Origin: Hymenobacter yonginensis
GTDB lineage: Bacteria; Bacteroidota; Bacteroidia; Cytophagales; Hymenobacteraceae
Direction: 5' to 3'
Assembly: GCF_027625995.1 (NCBI RefSeq)
Contig: NZ_CP115396.1
Coordinates: forward strand, 3,038,001 to 3,102,000
Length of the DNA: 64,000 nt
Within the stretch, counting starts at the first letter, position 1. Every line of letters begins with the position of its first letter. Below, in pieces: positions 38,961-48,876 of the stretch. A model generated the notes under the pieces. That model did not search any database. It saw nothing but the letters and a program-made list of their open reading frames with translations, and was not told where the DNA came from. The position numbers were made by a program, and so were the translations under genes.

Positions 38961-41081
38961 CTACATAGGCGTCACGGCTGAGCCGCTAGGCTCGGAAGTA
39001 GCGCCCGTGGAACCGGGGCGGTCGGCGTCGACGCCGGGCAGGTTCAGGTCGGGCAGGTCGTTGCTGAGGGGCACGCCGGGGTGCTCCTGCTTCCGCTCGC
39101 TCAGGGTTTCCGAGCGGTCGGTGCCGGCCATGTGGGCCTGGTAGTTGGTTTGCACGCCGTGCGGGCGTTTGCCCACGAGGCGCTCCAGGTCGTCCTGCAG
39201 CAGCACTTCCTTTTCCAGCAGCTCCTTGGCCACCACTTCCAGCTCGTGCCGGCGCTCGGTCAGCAGCTCCTTGGTGCGGATGTAGGCGTTTTCGATGATG
39301 GTACGCACTTCCTCGTCGATCATCTGCGAAGTAGCCTCCGAATACGGCTTCGAGAAACCGTACTCATTCTGCCCCTTCGAGTCGTAGAAGGAAATGTTGC
39401 CCAGCTTGGCATTCATGCCATACATCGTCACGATGCTGTAAGCCATCTTGGTGATGCGCTCCAGATCAGACAGGGCACCGGTGGAAATCTTGCCGAACAC
39501 CAGCTCCTCGGCGGCACGGCCACCCAGGGTCATGCACATCTCGTCGGTGAGCTGCTCGGTGTTGTAGAGGAACTGCTCACGCGGCAGATACTGCGCGTAG
39601 CCCAGCGCCGCCACCCCACGGGGTACGATGCTCACTTTCACCAACGGATCGGCGTGCTCCAGGAACCAGCCGGCAATGGCGTGGCCGGCTTCGTGATAGG
39701 CCACAATCCGCTTTTCGTCGGGGCTGATGATCTTGTTTTTCTTCTCCAAGCCCCCAATGACGCGGTCAACGGCGTCGGTGAAATCCTGCATGGTTACCAT
39801 CTTCTTGTCGCGGCGGGCGGCAATGAGGGCGGCTTCGTTGCAGACGTTGGCAATTTCGGCGCCGGCAAAACCGGGCGTCATGGCCGCCAGCTTACGGGCC
39901 TCTACGTCGGTGCCGAGCGTAATCGGCTTCAGGTGCACCTGAAAAATCTCAGTGCGGCCGTTGATGTCGGGCTTGTCGATGCTGATCTGGCGGTCGAAGC
40001 GGCCGGGACGCAGCAGGGCCGAGTCCAGCGTATCGGGACGGTTGGTGGCCGCCAGGATGATAACCCCGGAGTCGGTGCCGAAGCCGTCCATTTCCACCAG
40101 CAGCGAGTTGAGCGTGTTTTCGCGCTCGTCGTTGCCGCCGGGCACGTTGCCGCGGCTGCGGCTGCGGCCGATGGCGTCAATCTCATCAATAAAGATGATG
40201 CAGGGCGCCTTGGCTTTGGCCTGCTTGAACAGGTCCCGAACCCGGGCCGCGCCTACGCCTACGAACATCTCCACGAAGTCGGAGCCCGACAGCGAGAAGA
40301 ACGGCACGTCGGCTTCGCCGGCTACAGCTTTGGCCAGCAGGGTTTTGCCGGTACCGGGAGGACCTACCAGCAGCGCGCCTTTCGGGATTTTGCCGCCGAG
40401 CACCGTGAATTTGCTGGGATTCTTAAGGAACTCCACAATCTCCTGCACTTCCTCTTTGGCTTCTTCCAGACCGGCCACGTCCTTGAACGTGATTTTCACC
40501 TTGTCGCCGCCGTCAAACAGCGCCGCGCGGCTCTTGCCAATGTTGAAGATCTGGCCGCCGGCCCCTGCCCCACCGCTCATGCGGCGCATCAGGAACCAGA
40601 AGCCCACGAACAGCAGAATGGTAAAGCCCCAAGTGGTAATCAGGTCGCCGTAGCCGGTGCGCGTATCGAAGCTCAGCCCGATACGCTTTTCCAGCGGCAC
40701 GTTGGCCTGCAGCTTCTCGAAGTCCTCCTTGAAGGTTTTGCCGTCGACCACCTGGAAACCGAACTGCGGGCTGGTGTCGAGGGTGAGCGGGCCGCGGCGG
40801 CTGAGCAGCTGGTTGTAGCGGCCCGACTTGATGGCTTCGTTGCGCAGCGCCACCTCCACCATGCGGCGGTCGGTGAGCAGCTTCACGTCGCGCACGTCGC
40901 CGGCGGCGTACATCTGCTCGAATTTTTGCTGGTTGATTTCTACCGTGCTGCCGCTTTGGTTGAAAAACAACCAGGCGCACAGAAACAGCACCAACCCAGC
41001 CAGCAGCCACAGCTGCATCCCGGGTTTGGGAGCAGGCGTGGGCAGCATCGGCTTTTTCTTTTTGGGCGTGTTATCAGACAT
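38961..41081 (-). CDS. ftsH: ATP-dependent zinc metalloprotease FtsH
   Basis: Inner-membrane AAA protease that removes damaged or regulatory membrane and soluble proteins. 706 residues. Two transmembrane helices (about 21-40 and 150-168) flank a periplasmic domain; the AAA module carries Walker A GPPGTGKT (about 242), Walker [12 protein letters not shown] and the SRH region; the protease domain has HEAGH (about 460). The tail after 650 is disordered and acidic. Start ATG 41081. It lies 91 bases downstream of rsfS on the same strand, the usual Bacteroidota order rsfS-ftsH. Confidence 0.98.
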   Translation of the reverse strand: MSDNTPKKKKPMLPTPAPKPGMQLWLLAGLVLFLCAWLFFNQSGSTVEINQQKFEQMYAAGDVRDVKLLTDRRMVEVALRNEAIKSGRYNQLLSRRGPLTLDTSPQFGFQVVDGKTFKEDFEKLQANVPLEKRIGLSFDTRTGYGDLITTWGFTILLFVGFWFLMRRMSGGAGAGGQIFNIGKSRAALFDGGDKVKITFKDVAGLEEAKEEVQEIVEFLKNPSKFTVLGGKIPKGALLVGPPGTGKTLLAKAVAGEADVPFFSLSGSDFVEMFVGVGAARVRDLFKQAKAKAPCIIFIDEIDAIGRSRSRGNVPGGNDERENTLNSLLVEMDGFGTDSGVIILAATNRPDTLDSALLRPGRFDRQISIDKPDINGRTEIFQVHLKPITLGTDVEARKLAAMTPGFAGAEIANVCNEAALIAARRDKKMVTMQDFTDAVDRVIGGLEKKNKIISPDEKRIVAYHEAGHAIAGWFLEHADPLVKVSIVPRGVAALGYAQYLPREQFLYNTEQLTDEMCMTLGGRAAEELVFGKISTGALSDLERITKMAYSIVTMYGMNAKLGNISFYDSKGQNEYGFSKPYSEATSQMIDEEVRTIIENAYIRTKELLTERRHELEVVAKELLEKEVLLQDDLERLVGKRPHGVQTNYQAHMAGTDRSETLSERKQEHPGVPLSNDLPDLNLPGVDADRPGSTGATSEPSGSAVTPM

Positions 41082-41172
41082 GAATAGAGGTTAGCTAAAG
41101 CACAAAACAAAGGCGGAACACCCCGCCCGAACGTTTGTTCCCGGAAGCAGACGCAGCCCGCCGGATTTTACC

Positions 41173-41562
41173 TTACCGGGTCGGCACCGTTTCTTCCTCC
41201 ACGTACCGGATTTCGGCGTCGCCCCAGAGCTCTTCCAGCGCGTAGAACTGGCGCCGGTCGCGCAGGAACACGTGCACCACCACGTCTACGTAGTCGAGCA
41301 GCACCCACTCGCGGTTGGTGCGCCCTTCCGTCTGCCAGGGGCTCTGGCCGGTAAGTTTTTCCACTTCTTCTTCCACCGAGCGCGCAATGGCGTCGATTTG
41401 GGTATCTGAGGAAGCCGAGCAGATGATGAAATAATCTGCAACAGCGTTTTTAAGTTCTTTGAGATTGAGTACGACGACGTCGAGCGCCTTCTTCTCCTGC
41501 ATGCCGCGCACGACTACATCTGCCAACTTGTCCGAATCCTGTCGAACCAGGGTACTTTTCAT
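41173..41562 (-). CDS. rsfS: Ribosomal silencing factor RsfS
   Basis: 129 residues. Binds ribosomal protein uL14 (L14) on the large subunit and blocks subunit joining when nutrients are short. The family pattern is complete: LNLKELKNAVADYFIICSASS, then IARSVEEEVEKLTG, WVLLDYVDVVVHVFL and FYALEELWGDAE. Starts at ATG 41562, 43 bases before the birA GTG on the other strand. First gene of an operon with ftsH. Confidence 0.95.
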   Translation of the reverse strand: MKSTLVRQDSDKLADVVVRGMQEKKALDVVVLNLKELKNAVADYFIICSASSDTQIDAIARSVEEEVEKLTGQSPWQTEGRTNREWVLLDYVDVVVHVFLRDRRQFYALEELWGDAEIRYVEEETVPTR

Positions 41563-41572
41563 GGGGTATTAT

Positions 41573-41580
41573 TAGGTTTG
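41573..41580 (+). promoter_or_regulatory. -7 promoter box TAGGTTTG for birA
   Basis: Matches TAnnTTTG. It overlaps the TTG at 41578 that opens the longest birA frame, which argues that translation starts later, at GTG 41605. Confidence 0.5.
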
Positions 41581-41604
41581 AACGTCACAAAGTACGAAAA
41601 TCAA

Positions 41605-42369
41605 GTGGAGCCTCTTTCCCCGCATACTCTCTTCACGGGCCGCCAAGTGCATTGGTTGCCCGAATGTGCCTCTACAAACAGCGAAGCACAGCTTTTGCTT
41701 GGCGAAAACCGCGCCACCGACGGCTGCGTGGTAATTACCGACAAACAGACTGCCGGAAAAGGTCAGCGGGGCAACACCTGGGAGGCCCAGCCCGGCGAAA
41801 ACCTGACGCTTTCGGTTATCTGGCGGCCGGCCTTCTTGGCGGCCCAGGACCAGTTCCTGCTCAGCCAGGCCGTGGCGCTGGGCGTGCACGACTGGGCCGG
41901 CACGCTGCTGGGCTTCGGGAATGCCCTGCGGGTGAAGTGGCCCAACGACCTGCTGTATGGTAACCAAAAGTTTGGCGGCATCCTGATAGAAAACACGCTC
42001 AACGGCACAATGATTCAGCATAGTGTGGTTGGGATTGGGCTGAACGTGAACCAGCAGGAGTTTGGGGTGCCCACGGCCACGTCGCTGGGGCTGCTGACCG
42101 GGCGCGCCTATGCCCTGGCACCGCTGGCCTCGCGGCTGCTGGAGTGCCTGGAGCGGCGCTACCTGCAGCTGCGGGCCGGCCGCATTGCCGCCCTGCGCTA
42201 CGACTACCTGCACGTGCTGTACCGCTACCAAGAGCCCCATTCCTTTGAAGTGGGCGGCCAGCAAATCACCGGCGAGATTGTGGGCGTCGACGATGCCGGC
42301 CGGCTGGCGCTGCAGGTGCAAGACCAGCTCCGGCACTTCGACCTGAAAGAAATCCGGTATCTGCTCTGA
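41605..42369 (+). CDS. birA: Biotin-[acetyl-CoA-carboxylase] ligase BirA (single-domain type)
   Basis: Attaches biotin to the carrier protein of acetyl-CoA carboxylase through biotinyl-AMP. 254 residues from GTG 41605; the TTG at 41578 is within the promoter box. The biotin site is visible as ECASTNSEAQLLL, DKQTAGKGQRGNTWEAQPGENL (binding loop) and VKWPNDLLYGNQKFGGILIE; the C-terminal SH3-like domain ends with QITGEIVGVDDAGRLALQ. There is no N-terminal HTH domain, so it is not a repressor. Divergent from rsfS with only 42 bases between start codons. Confidence 0.93.
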   Translation: MEPLSPHTLFTGRQVHWLPECASTNSEAQLLLGENRATDGCVVITDKQTAGKGQRGNTWEAQPGENLTLSVIWRPAFLAAQDQFLLSQAVALGVHDWAGTLLGFGNALRVKWPNDLLYGNQKFGGILIENTLNGTMIQHSVVGIGLNVNQQEFGVPTATSLGLLTGRAYALAPLASRLLECLERRYLQLRAGRIAALRYDYLHVLYRYQEPHSFEVGGQQITGEIVGVDDAGRLALQVQDQLRHFDLKEIRYLL

Positions 42370-42608
42370 CAGTTCAGCAGGCCGGGGCGGCGGGGCGGCG
42401 AATGCCCGTATTTTATTGATCATCAGGCAACCCATCCGCGTATTTATCCGAGTAGTCAGGCAGGCGTTAAACCCAACGCAACCGTTTGCCTCCAATTGGC
42501 ATCTGTGCTTCTGGAACGCGGCCGGCAATTAGGCATGGTGCTTGATTTACTGGCGGCAGCGCTGGCCCTGGCCTCCTGCCGCCCGGCCGCTTTTAAGTGT
42601 AAAAACCC

Positions 42609-42616
42609 TATATTTG
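42609..42616 (+). promoter_or_regulatory. -7 promoter box TATATTTG for the cupredoxin gene
   Basis: Matches TAnnTTTG, 43 bases before the ATG at 42660. A TTTT at 42591 is somewhat close for a -33 element. The remaining 42370-42608 space shows nothing else. Confidence 0.5.
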
Positions 42617-42659
42617 GAATAGCCCGCTTGCGGGTGCCGTTCCCTGACTTTCACGAATC

Positions 42660-43310
42660 ATGAAAATATCTACGCGTTTTTTTGGAATGGTGAGCTTGCT
42701 GCTGGCCTCACTCACGGGCTACGCGGCCACGGTGGTGGTGCAGGTGGGTGGCGCCGACGGCTCCAACGTCTTCTCGCCCCAGAACGTCACTATCCGCCCC
42801 GGCGACCAGGTGCGCTGGGAGTGGGTATCGGGCTTCCATCCTTCGGTGGCCGATGACGGCGTGTCGTTTGCCGCTTTCAATGTATCGGCCAATGCGCCGG
42901 CTACGCGCGGGCCGTTCACGGCGCTGGGCACCATCACCTACCACTGCCAGCCGCACGCCTTCCAGGCAACGCCGGGCGGACCGTGGCAGGGCATGATAGG
43001 CAGCATCACCGTCAGCAATGCGCCGCTGGCCACGCTCGACTCGAAAGCGGCCGGCGTGGGCCTCAGCCTCTACCCCAACCCCAGCAAGGGGATGGTGATG
43101 CTGACCGTAAACCAGAAACCCGGCGCCGAGTACAAGCTGCGCCTGAGTAACATCATCGGGCGGGAAGTGCGCACATTCACGCTACGCCCCGAGGCGGCCA
43201 CCAACGGCATGCCCCTGAACCTCTCCGACCTGCCCGCCGGTATGTACGTGTACAGCCTGCTGCTGCACGACAAGGTGGTGGCCACCAAGCGGCTGGTACT
43301 GCAGAACTAA
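42660..43310 (+). CDS. Plastocyanin-like cupredoxin with T9SS sorting domain
   Basis: 216 residues. Signal peptide MKISTRFFGMVSLLLASLTGYA, then a type-1 copper domain of about 95 residues: the copper ligands are His in SGFHPSVAD (about 60), Cys and His in TYHCQPHAF (about 98-101) and Met in WQGMIGS (about 115). Residues 140-216 form a type IX sorting domain (LSLYPNPSKGMV to KRLVLQN). It should be moved across the outer membrane and stay on the surface or in the medium as a small copper electron carrier or copper binder. Monocistronic, ended by the terminator 43335-43369. Confidence 0.93.
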   Translation: MKISTRFFGMVSLLLASLTGYAATVVVQVGGADGSNVFSPQNVTIRPGDQVRWEWVSGFHPSVADDGVSFAAFNVSANAPATRGPFTALGTITYHCQPHAFQATPGGPWQGMIGSITVSNAPLATLDSKAAGVGLSLYPNPSKGMVMLTVNQKPGAEYKLRLSNIIGREVRTFTLRPEAATNGMPLNLSDLPAGMYVYSLLLHDKVVATKRLVLQN

Positions 43311-43334
43311 CCTGATTCCTTTTGTTCCTTTCCG

Positions 43335-43369
43335 AAGAAAGCGGCCGACTGCTCCGGCCGCTTTTTTTT
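43335..43369 (+). terminator. Terminator of the cupredoxin gene
   Basis: AAAGCGGCCG pairs with CGGCCGCTTT around ACTGCTC, followed by eight Ts. Confidence 0.9.
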
Positions 43370-43436
43370 GTGCGCCTTGCATGCCAGCCGGGCTTTTGGG
43401 CGTTTGGGCGGGTGCGGCGCGGCCGGATTAATTCTC

Positions 43437-43444
43437 TACTTTTG
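43437..43444 (+). promoter_or_regulatory. -7 promoter box TACTTTTG
   Basis: Matches TAnnTTTG, 82 bases upstream of the ATG of the DUF2723 gene at 43527. Confidence 0.4.
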
Positions 43445-43526
43445 GCATTCTCTACTTTCTGCATCACTTTAATCCCATCGGGTCACGCCCGGCGGACGGG
43501 GCTTGCCCCGCCCTACCCCAAGACGT

Positions 43527-46526
43527 ATGCGCTCCTACAAAAGCCTGAATGACGTAGTGGGCTGGCTGGTTTTTGCCATTGCCACCCTCACCTATCTGCT
43601 CACGCTCGAACCCACGGCCTCGTTCTGGGACTGTGGCGAGTTCATTGCCTGCTCCTACAAGCTGCTGGTGCCGCACCCTCCCGGGGCGCCCACCTTCCTG
43701 CTGCTGGGCCGCATCTTCTCGCTGTTCTCCTTCGGCGACGTCACGAAGGTGTCGGTGCTGGTGAATGCGCTGTCGGCGCTGAGCAGCTCGTTTACGGTGC
43801 TGTTTCTGTTCTGGAGCATCACCATGCTGGCTAAGAAGCTGGTGCTGCACCGCCCGGTAGCGGGCCACACGGTGCCCGGCACGCCCGAGCCCACCCAGGG
43901 CCAGACCCTGCTGATTCTGGGCGCCGGCGTGGTAGGAGCACTCAGCTTCGCCTTCTCCGACTCGTTCTGGTTTAATGCCGTGGAAGGCGAGGTGTACGCC
44001 ATGTCGTCGTTGTGCACGGCGGCGGTGGTGTGGATCATGCTGAAGTGGGAAAACCGCGCCCACGAGGCCGATTCCGACAAGTGGCTGATTCTGATTGCCT
44101 ACGTTATCGGCCTCAGCATCGGGGTCCATCTGCTGAACCTGCTGGCAGTGCCGGCGCTGGCCTTCATCTACTACTACCGCCGCACCCAGAACCCTACCAC
44201 TATGGGCGGCATGATTACGCTGGTGGTAAGCCTCGTGATTGTGGGCCTTATTCTGGCCGGCATCATCCCGGGCCTGCCCACGCTGGCCGGCAGCTTCGAG
44301 GTGTTCTTCGTGAACTCTGCCGGCCTGCCCTTCAACTCGGGCATCATCATTTTCCTGGTGCTGTTCATCGGGTTGCTATGGTTTGGCTTCCGCTATTCGT
44401 TCAGCAAAAAAAGCCGCCTCGTCAACACGGCTATGCTGAGTCTGGTGTTTATCCTGATTGGCTACACCAGCTACCTCATCATCCCGATCCGCAGCAGCTA
44501 CCACCCCACCATCAACGAAAACAACCCCGAGGACGTGCTCAGCTTCGTGAGCTACCTCAAGCGGGAGCAGTACGGCGACCGGCCCCTGCTCTACGGCCCA
44601 CAGTTCAACGCCCGCCCCATCCGCTACGAAGACGGCGCCCCGCGCTACGTGCGCGAAGGCGACAAGTACGTGGTGGCCGAGAAGCGCCAGAACATCGTGT
44701 ACGACGATGCCGACAAGATGCTGCTGCCGCGCATCTACAGCCCCCAGCCCGAGCACCTCTACAACTACCAGAAATGGGTGGACGTGCGCGAAGGCGTGAA
44801 GCCGACCATGGGCCAGAACCTCTCGTTCCTGTTCCGCTACCAGATGGGCCACCAGTTCTGGCGCTACTTCCTCTGGAACTATGTGGGCCGCGAAAGCGAC
44901 ATTCAGCAGTCGGGCGGCCTGTGGCCGTGGAACGCCGGCAAAGCCGGCCTGCCGGAGCGCGTGGCTGAAAGCCCGGCCCGCAACAATTTCTTCGCCATTC
45001 CGCTGATTCTGGGCCTGATTGGCCTGTTTTTCCATGCCCGCCGTGATTCGCGCAACGCCTTCATTGTGGGCCTGCTATTCGTGTTCACGGGCCTGGCCAT
45101 TGTGGTCTACCTCAACCAGCCGCCCATCGAGCCTCGCGAGCGGGACTACACCTTCACGGGGGCTACCTATGCCTTCGCCATCTGGATTGGCCTGAGCGTG
45201 CTGGGCATTGCCGAGTTGCTGCGCAAAGTGCTGCAGGCTGATACCGCCCGCGCCATTGCCGCCAGCGCCATCGGCTTGCTGGCTCCAGCCATTCTGGTGG
45301 CGCAGGGCTGGAACGACCACGACCGTTCGGACCGCTACAACTCCGTGGATTCGGCCAAAAACCTGCTGAACTCGCTGCAGCCGAATGCCATTGTATTCAC
45401 CAACGGCGACAATGATACCTTCCCGCTCTGGTACGCCCAGGAGGTGGAAGGCGTGCGCACCGACGTGCGCGTGGCCGTACTCAGCTACCTCAACACCGAC
45501 TGGTACATAGAGCAGATGCGCCGCCGCGCCTACGAGTCGCAGCCGCTGCCGATTTCCATGCCCGCCGACCGCTACAAGCAAGGCACCAACGACTACCTGC
45601 CCTACGCTGAAAACCCGGCCGTGCAGGAAGTGAACCTCAAGCAGTTTGTGGATTTGGTGAAGCAAAACAGCGACCTGCTAAAGGTATCCTACGGCGAAGG
45701 CCAGCCGTCGATGATGTCGTTCCCGACCCGCAAGTTCTACCTCGACGTGGACACGGCGGCGGTGGAAAAGCTGGGTCTGATTCCGGCCGACCGCCGCAAG
45801 CAGCTCGTGAGCCGCATGGAGTGGGACATGGGCAAAGGCGCCATCGAGAAGAAAAACCTGGTGATTCTGGACATGCTGGCCACCAACAACTGGAAGCGCC
45901 CCATCTACTTCTCCAGCACCGTGGCCGGCTCCGATTTCATGAACCTGCAGCCGTACTTCCAGCTCGAAGGCATGGCCTACCGCGTGCTGCCGCTCAAAGA
46001 CCCCAACTACGAGCCCCGCTCGTCGGACGAGGGCTATGTGGAGAAAAACATCATGTTTGAAAACATGATGAAGAAGTTTGCCTTCCGCAACCTCAACAAG
46101 CCCGGCATCTTCTACGACGAAAACAACCTGCGCTTCCCGGCCAACTACCGCGACAAGTTCGCGCGCCTGGCCAACGCCTACCTCGCCGCCGGCGACAAAG
46201 TGAAAGCCAAGCAGGTGCTCGACAAAGCCTTCGAGGCAATGCCCGACGAAACGATTCCCTACGACTACTACTCGCCGCAGTTTGTGCCAGCCCTGGTGAC
46301 TGTGGGCGACCAGGCTCGCGCCCAGGACATCATGGACAAGATGACCGGCCGCGCCCAGGTGGCCCTGGCATACTACCAGACCCACAACCCGGCCCTGTTC
46401 GACATCGAGAGCCAGACTTATCTGCTGGGTTTGCAGAGCGTGTACCGCGCCGCCGAGCAGGTAGGCGACCAGGCCCGCGCCACCAAGGCGCTGGAGCTGC
46501 TGCAGCAGTATTATCCGCGTCAGTAG
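43527..46526 (+). CDS. DUF2723 polytopic membrane protein, glycosyltransferase-like
   Basis: 999 residues from ATG 43527 (the longer frame begins with a non-ATG codon). About a dozen hydrophobic segments occupy the first 560 residues, opening with VGWLVFAIATLTYLLTLEPT and the conserved SFWDCGEFIACSYKL (Asp and Glu in the first external loop, as in GT-C glycosyltransferases), then PHPPGAPTFLLLGR. The soluble C-terminal half includes NGDNDTFPLWYAQEVEG and later TPR-like helices. The family is related to eukaryotic TMEM260, a protein O-mannosyltransferase, so protein glycosylation is plausible but unproved for bacteria. Abundant in Bacteroidota. Monocistronic. Confidence 0.9.
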   Translation: MRSYKSLNDVVGWLVFAIATLTYLLTLEPTASFWDCGEFIACSYKLLVPHPPGAPTFLLLGRIFSLFSFGDVTKVSVLVNALSALSSSFTVLFLFWSITMLAKKLVLHRPVAGHTVPGTPEPTQGQTLLILGAGVVGALSFAFSDSFWFNAVEGEVYAMSSLCTAAVVWIMLKWENRAHEADSDKWLILIAYVIGLSIGVHLLNLLAVPALAFIYYYRRTQNPTTMGGMITLVVSLVIVGLILAGIIPGLPTLAGSFEVFFVNSAGLPFNSGIIIFLVLFIGLLWFGFRYSFSKKSRLVNTAMLSLVFILIGYTSYLIIPIRSSYHPTINENNPEDVLSFVSYLKREQYGDRPLLYGPQFNARPIRYEDGAPRYVREGDKYVVAEKRQNIVYDDADKMLLPRIYSPQPEHLYNYQKWVDVREGVKPTMGQNLSFLFRYQMGHQFWRYFLWNYVGRESDIQQSGGLWPWNAGKAGLPERVAESPARNNFFAIPLILGLIGLFFHARRDSRNAFIVGLLFVFTGLAIVVYLNQPPIEPRERDYTFTGATYAFAIWIGLSVLGIAELLRKVLQADTARAIAASAIGLLAPAILVAQGWNDHDRSDRYNSVDSAKNLLNSLQPNAIVFTNGDNDTFPLWYAQEVEGVRTDVRVAVLSYLNTDWYIEQMRRRAYESQPLPISMPADRYKQGTNDYLPYAENPAVQEVNLKQFVDLVKQNSDLLKVSYGEGQPSMMSFPTRKFYLDVDTAAVEKLGLIPADRRKQLVSRMEWDMGKGAIEKKNLVILDMLATNNWKRPIYFSSTVAGSDFMNLQPYFQLEGMAYRVLPLKDPNYEPRSSDEGYVEKNIMFENMMKKFAFRNLNKPGIFYDENNLRFPANYRDKFARLANAYLAAGDKVKAKQVLDKAFEAMPDETIPYDYYSPQFVPALVTVGDQARAQDIMDKMTGRAQVALAYYQTHNPALFDIESQTYLLGLQSVYRAAEQVGDQARATKALELLQQYYPRQ

Positions 46527-46548
46527 CAGCGCCGAAGCACCCCAATTC

Positions 46549-46583
46549 GCAAAAACGCCAGCCCCGCAGGGCTGGCGTTTTTC
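46549..46583 (+). terminator. Terminator of the DUF2723 gene
   Basis: AAAAACGCCAGCCC pairs with GGGCTGGCGTTTTT around CGCA; 22 bases after the stop codon. Confidence 0.92.
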
Positions 46584-46650
46584 GTTTCGGCACGGCATTC
46601 GCTGCCCGGGTATTGGTTTATAGTCCCATCTTGCTGTTATTCCCTATCCT

Positions 46651-47874
46651 ATGTCTGTGCGCCTTTTCATTCGTTTGCTTCTGCTCTGCTGTGGCCTGCT
46701 GCTGGCCCCGCTCACCCAGGCCCAGCGCCGCGACTTTTCCGGCCAGTACCGCCCCAGCCGGCAGCTGCTGGCCGATTCGCGCCGTGAAGGCGACAGCCTG
46801 CGCATCTATCTGCTTTTTTCGGATGCCAATGTCCTGCGGCAGGGCCAGCCGCTGCGCGTGATGTCCTGGGCTTCTTATGATGCCAAACGCCCGCTCTGGG
46901 CCGATACGGTGCGGCACCTGGCCCGCCGCATCCGGCCCGACGGAAAGGCCGCCCGCCTGGAATTCTGCCTGCCCCTGACCCAGCTGCAGGCCGGTACGGT
47001 GCTCAGCATAGCCAGCGGCCCCGCCGCCGAAGCCTCATCCGGCGATGCGGCCTGGCTCCTACTCACGCCGGCCCGGCTGGCGCGTCCCTTCATGCTCACC
47101 GACAGCCTAGGCCAGCCCTTGCTGCGAGCCATGGTGCGCGCCAACGAGCCGTTTGTTGTGGACCGCTACGGCCCCGACCAGCCCGTGAGCCTACGCCGCT
47201 ACGCCAGCCCATTCGTGGCCGCCCTGCCGCCCCACGCCGACCCCACCCGGCAGTCGGCCGCCCCGCCCCGGCTGCCGGTGCTGGATTCTTTGTTTGCCCG
47301 CGCCGGCGCGGCGTTGGCCCTGCCGGAGCCCGGCCTCTACACGCTGCGGCTGCCCGGCGAGCCCAGCACGCTGGGTTTGCTGGTCACGGATAGCAACTAC
47401 CCCAACCTGACTTCCGCCGACGCGCTCATTCAGCCCCTGATTTACTTAACGACCTCCACGGAACGGGCAAAACTGTACGCGGCCCCCAACCCCAAGCGGG
47501 CCGTCGACGAGTTCTGGCTGGCTGCCGCGGCCGGCCAGCAGACGCTGGCCCGGCAGGCCATTCGCACCTATTACGGCCGGGCCGCCGTAGCCAACGAGCT
47601 GTTTGCCGCCCACAAAGCCGGCTGGATGACCGACCGGGGCATGCTCTATATGGTGCTGGGCGCCCCCGATGCCGTGTACCGCACCGCCCAGGAGGAGCGC
47701 TGGGTTTACCACGGTTCCGACGACGGCTCCTCCGCCACGTATACGTTCCGGCCCAAACCGAGTACCTTTGCACCCGAACACTATGAACTGGTGCGCCATC
47801 CCGAGCAAGAACGTCTCTGGTATGCCGCCGTGGAGCAATGGAGAAAAGCAACGACGACCGCCCCCGGCCGCTAA
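46651..47874 (+). CDS. GWxTD domain protein, exported
   Basis: 407 residues. Signal peptide to about TQAQ (residues 1-25). The N-terminal half is beta-rich (LRIYLLFSDANVLRQGQPLRV); the GWxTD domain lies near 290-395 with the naming motif AGWMTDRGMLYMVLGAPDAVYR and the following EERWVYHG. Function of the domain is not established; it is found in exported proteins, mainly of Bacteroidota and relatives. The end overlaps the start of rlmB by 37 bases in another frame, so the two genes are translationally coupled. No promoter box of the standard type was found upstream. Confidence 0.88.
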   Translation: MSVRLFIRLLLLCCGLLLAPLTQAQRRDFSGQYRPSRQLLADSRREGDSLRIYLLFSDANVLRQGQPLRVMSWASYDAKRPLWADTVRHLARRIRPDGKAARLEFCLPLTQLQAGTVLSIASGPAAEASSGDAAWLLLTPARLARPFMLTDSLGQPLLRAMVRANEPFVVDRYGPDQPVSLRRYASPFVAALPPHADPTRQSAAPPRLPVLDSLFARAGAALALPEPGLYTLRLPGEPSTLGLLVTDSNYPNLTSADALIQPLIYLTTSTERAKLYAAPNPKRAVDEFWLAAAAGQQTLARQAIRTYYGRAAVANELFAAHKAGWMTDRGMLYMVLGAPDAVYRTAQEERWVYHGSDDGSSATYTFRPKPSTFAPEHYELVRHPEQERLWYAAVEQWRKATTTAPGR

Positions 47875-48872
47875 AACCGCGCCGCACATTCTTTGACTCG
47901 GAAAACCGCCCTGTGCCGCGCACCCCGCGCCGCGACTTCGGCGACGACTCGCCCGGTGGCTACCGCCGCCCCGACGCCCGGCCCGAAGGCCGCGACGACA
48001 ACCGCCCCGCCAGCCGGCCCGATAACCGGGGCGGCCAGCGCTTCGACGGCCCCCGCGGCAACGCCAGCCGCCCCTCCGGCGGCGGCGAAAAACCCTTCTA
48101 CTCGCACCGCCCGGCTGCCGACCACAACATCGACATGCTCTTCGGTCTGCGCCCCATCCTGGAAGCGCTGCACGCCGGCCGCACGCTGGAAAAGATTTTC
48201 CTGCTGCGGGGCACCAAGAACAGCATCACCCAGGAAATCAACGACCTGGCCCGTGAGCGGGGCACACCCGTTTCGATGGTGCCCACCGAAAAGCTCGACG
48301 GCCTCACCCGCAAAAACCACCAGGGCGCGGTAGCCTTCGTGTCGCCTATCGACTACATGCCGCTGGACAGCATCTTGGCCGGCCTGTATGAGGAAGGCAA
48401 AGTGCCGTTCCTGCTGATTCTGGACCGGGTGACCGACGTGCGTAACTTCGGCGCCATTGCCCGCAACGCCGAGTGTATGGGCGTGCACGCCATTGTGGTG
48501 CCCGCCCGCGGCGCTGCCCAGATCAACGGGGACGCCGTGAAAACCTCGGCTGGTGCCCTGAACCTGATTCCGGTGTGCCGCGAAGCTAATCTGCGCGACA
48601 GCCTCAACTTCCTGCGCCAGTCCGGCGTGCAGATTGTGGCCTGCACCGAGAAATCCGACGCCAGCCTGGAGGCCGCCACCGTCGACATGACCGGCCCCGT
48701 GGCCGTGCTCATGGGCAGCGAGGAAGACGGCATCAGCCCCGAGTACCTGCAGCTCGCCGACCACCGCCTCCGCATCCCCATGACCGGCCAGATTGGCTCG
48801 CTCAACGTGTCGGTAGCCAGCGGCATCATGCTGTTCGAAGTGCTGCGTCAGCGCCTCACCTCAGGTAAATAA
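47838..48872 (+). CDS. rlmB: 23S rRNA (guanosine-2'-O)-methyltransferase RlmB
   Basis: SpoU-type (SPOUT) methyltransferase for 2'-O-methylation of a guanosine in 23S rRNA. 344 residues, about 95 more than E. coli RlmB because of a disordered N-terminus rich in Arg, Pro, Asp and Gly. From HNIDMLFGLRPILEALHAG (about 95) the substrate-binding domain and knotted domain follow, with motif 1 RNFGAIARNAECMG (about 197), motif 2 VLMGSEEDGIS (about 293) and motif 3 IPMTGQIGSLNVSVASGI (about 315). The exact target base is inferred from the family. Overlaps the GWxTD gene. Confidence 0.93.
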   Translation: MEKSNDDRPRPLKPRRTFFDSENRPVPRTPRRDFGDDSPGGYRRPDARPEGRDDNRPASRPDNRGGQRFDGPRGNASRPSGGGEKPFYSHRPAADHNIDMLFGLRPILEALHAGRTLEKIFLLRGTKNSITQEINDLARERGTPVSMVPTEKLDGLTRKNHQGAVAFVSPIDYMPLDSILAGLYEEGKVPFLLILDRVTDVRNFGAIARNAECMGVHAIVVPARGAAQINGDAVKTSAGALNLIPVCREANLRDSLNFLRQSGVQIVACTEKSDASLEAATVDMTGPVAVLMGSEEDGISPEYLQLADHRLRIPMTGQIGSLNVSVASGIMLFEVLRQRLTSGK

Positions 48873-48876
48873 CCCG

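Noticed and set aside
39081..41087. 668-codon open frame opposite ftsH
   Set aside because: Shadow of ftsH in high-GC DNA; its His/Val/Ala/Gly composition matches no protein family, while the other strand carries every FtsH motif.
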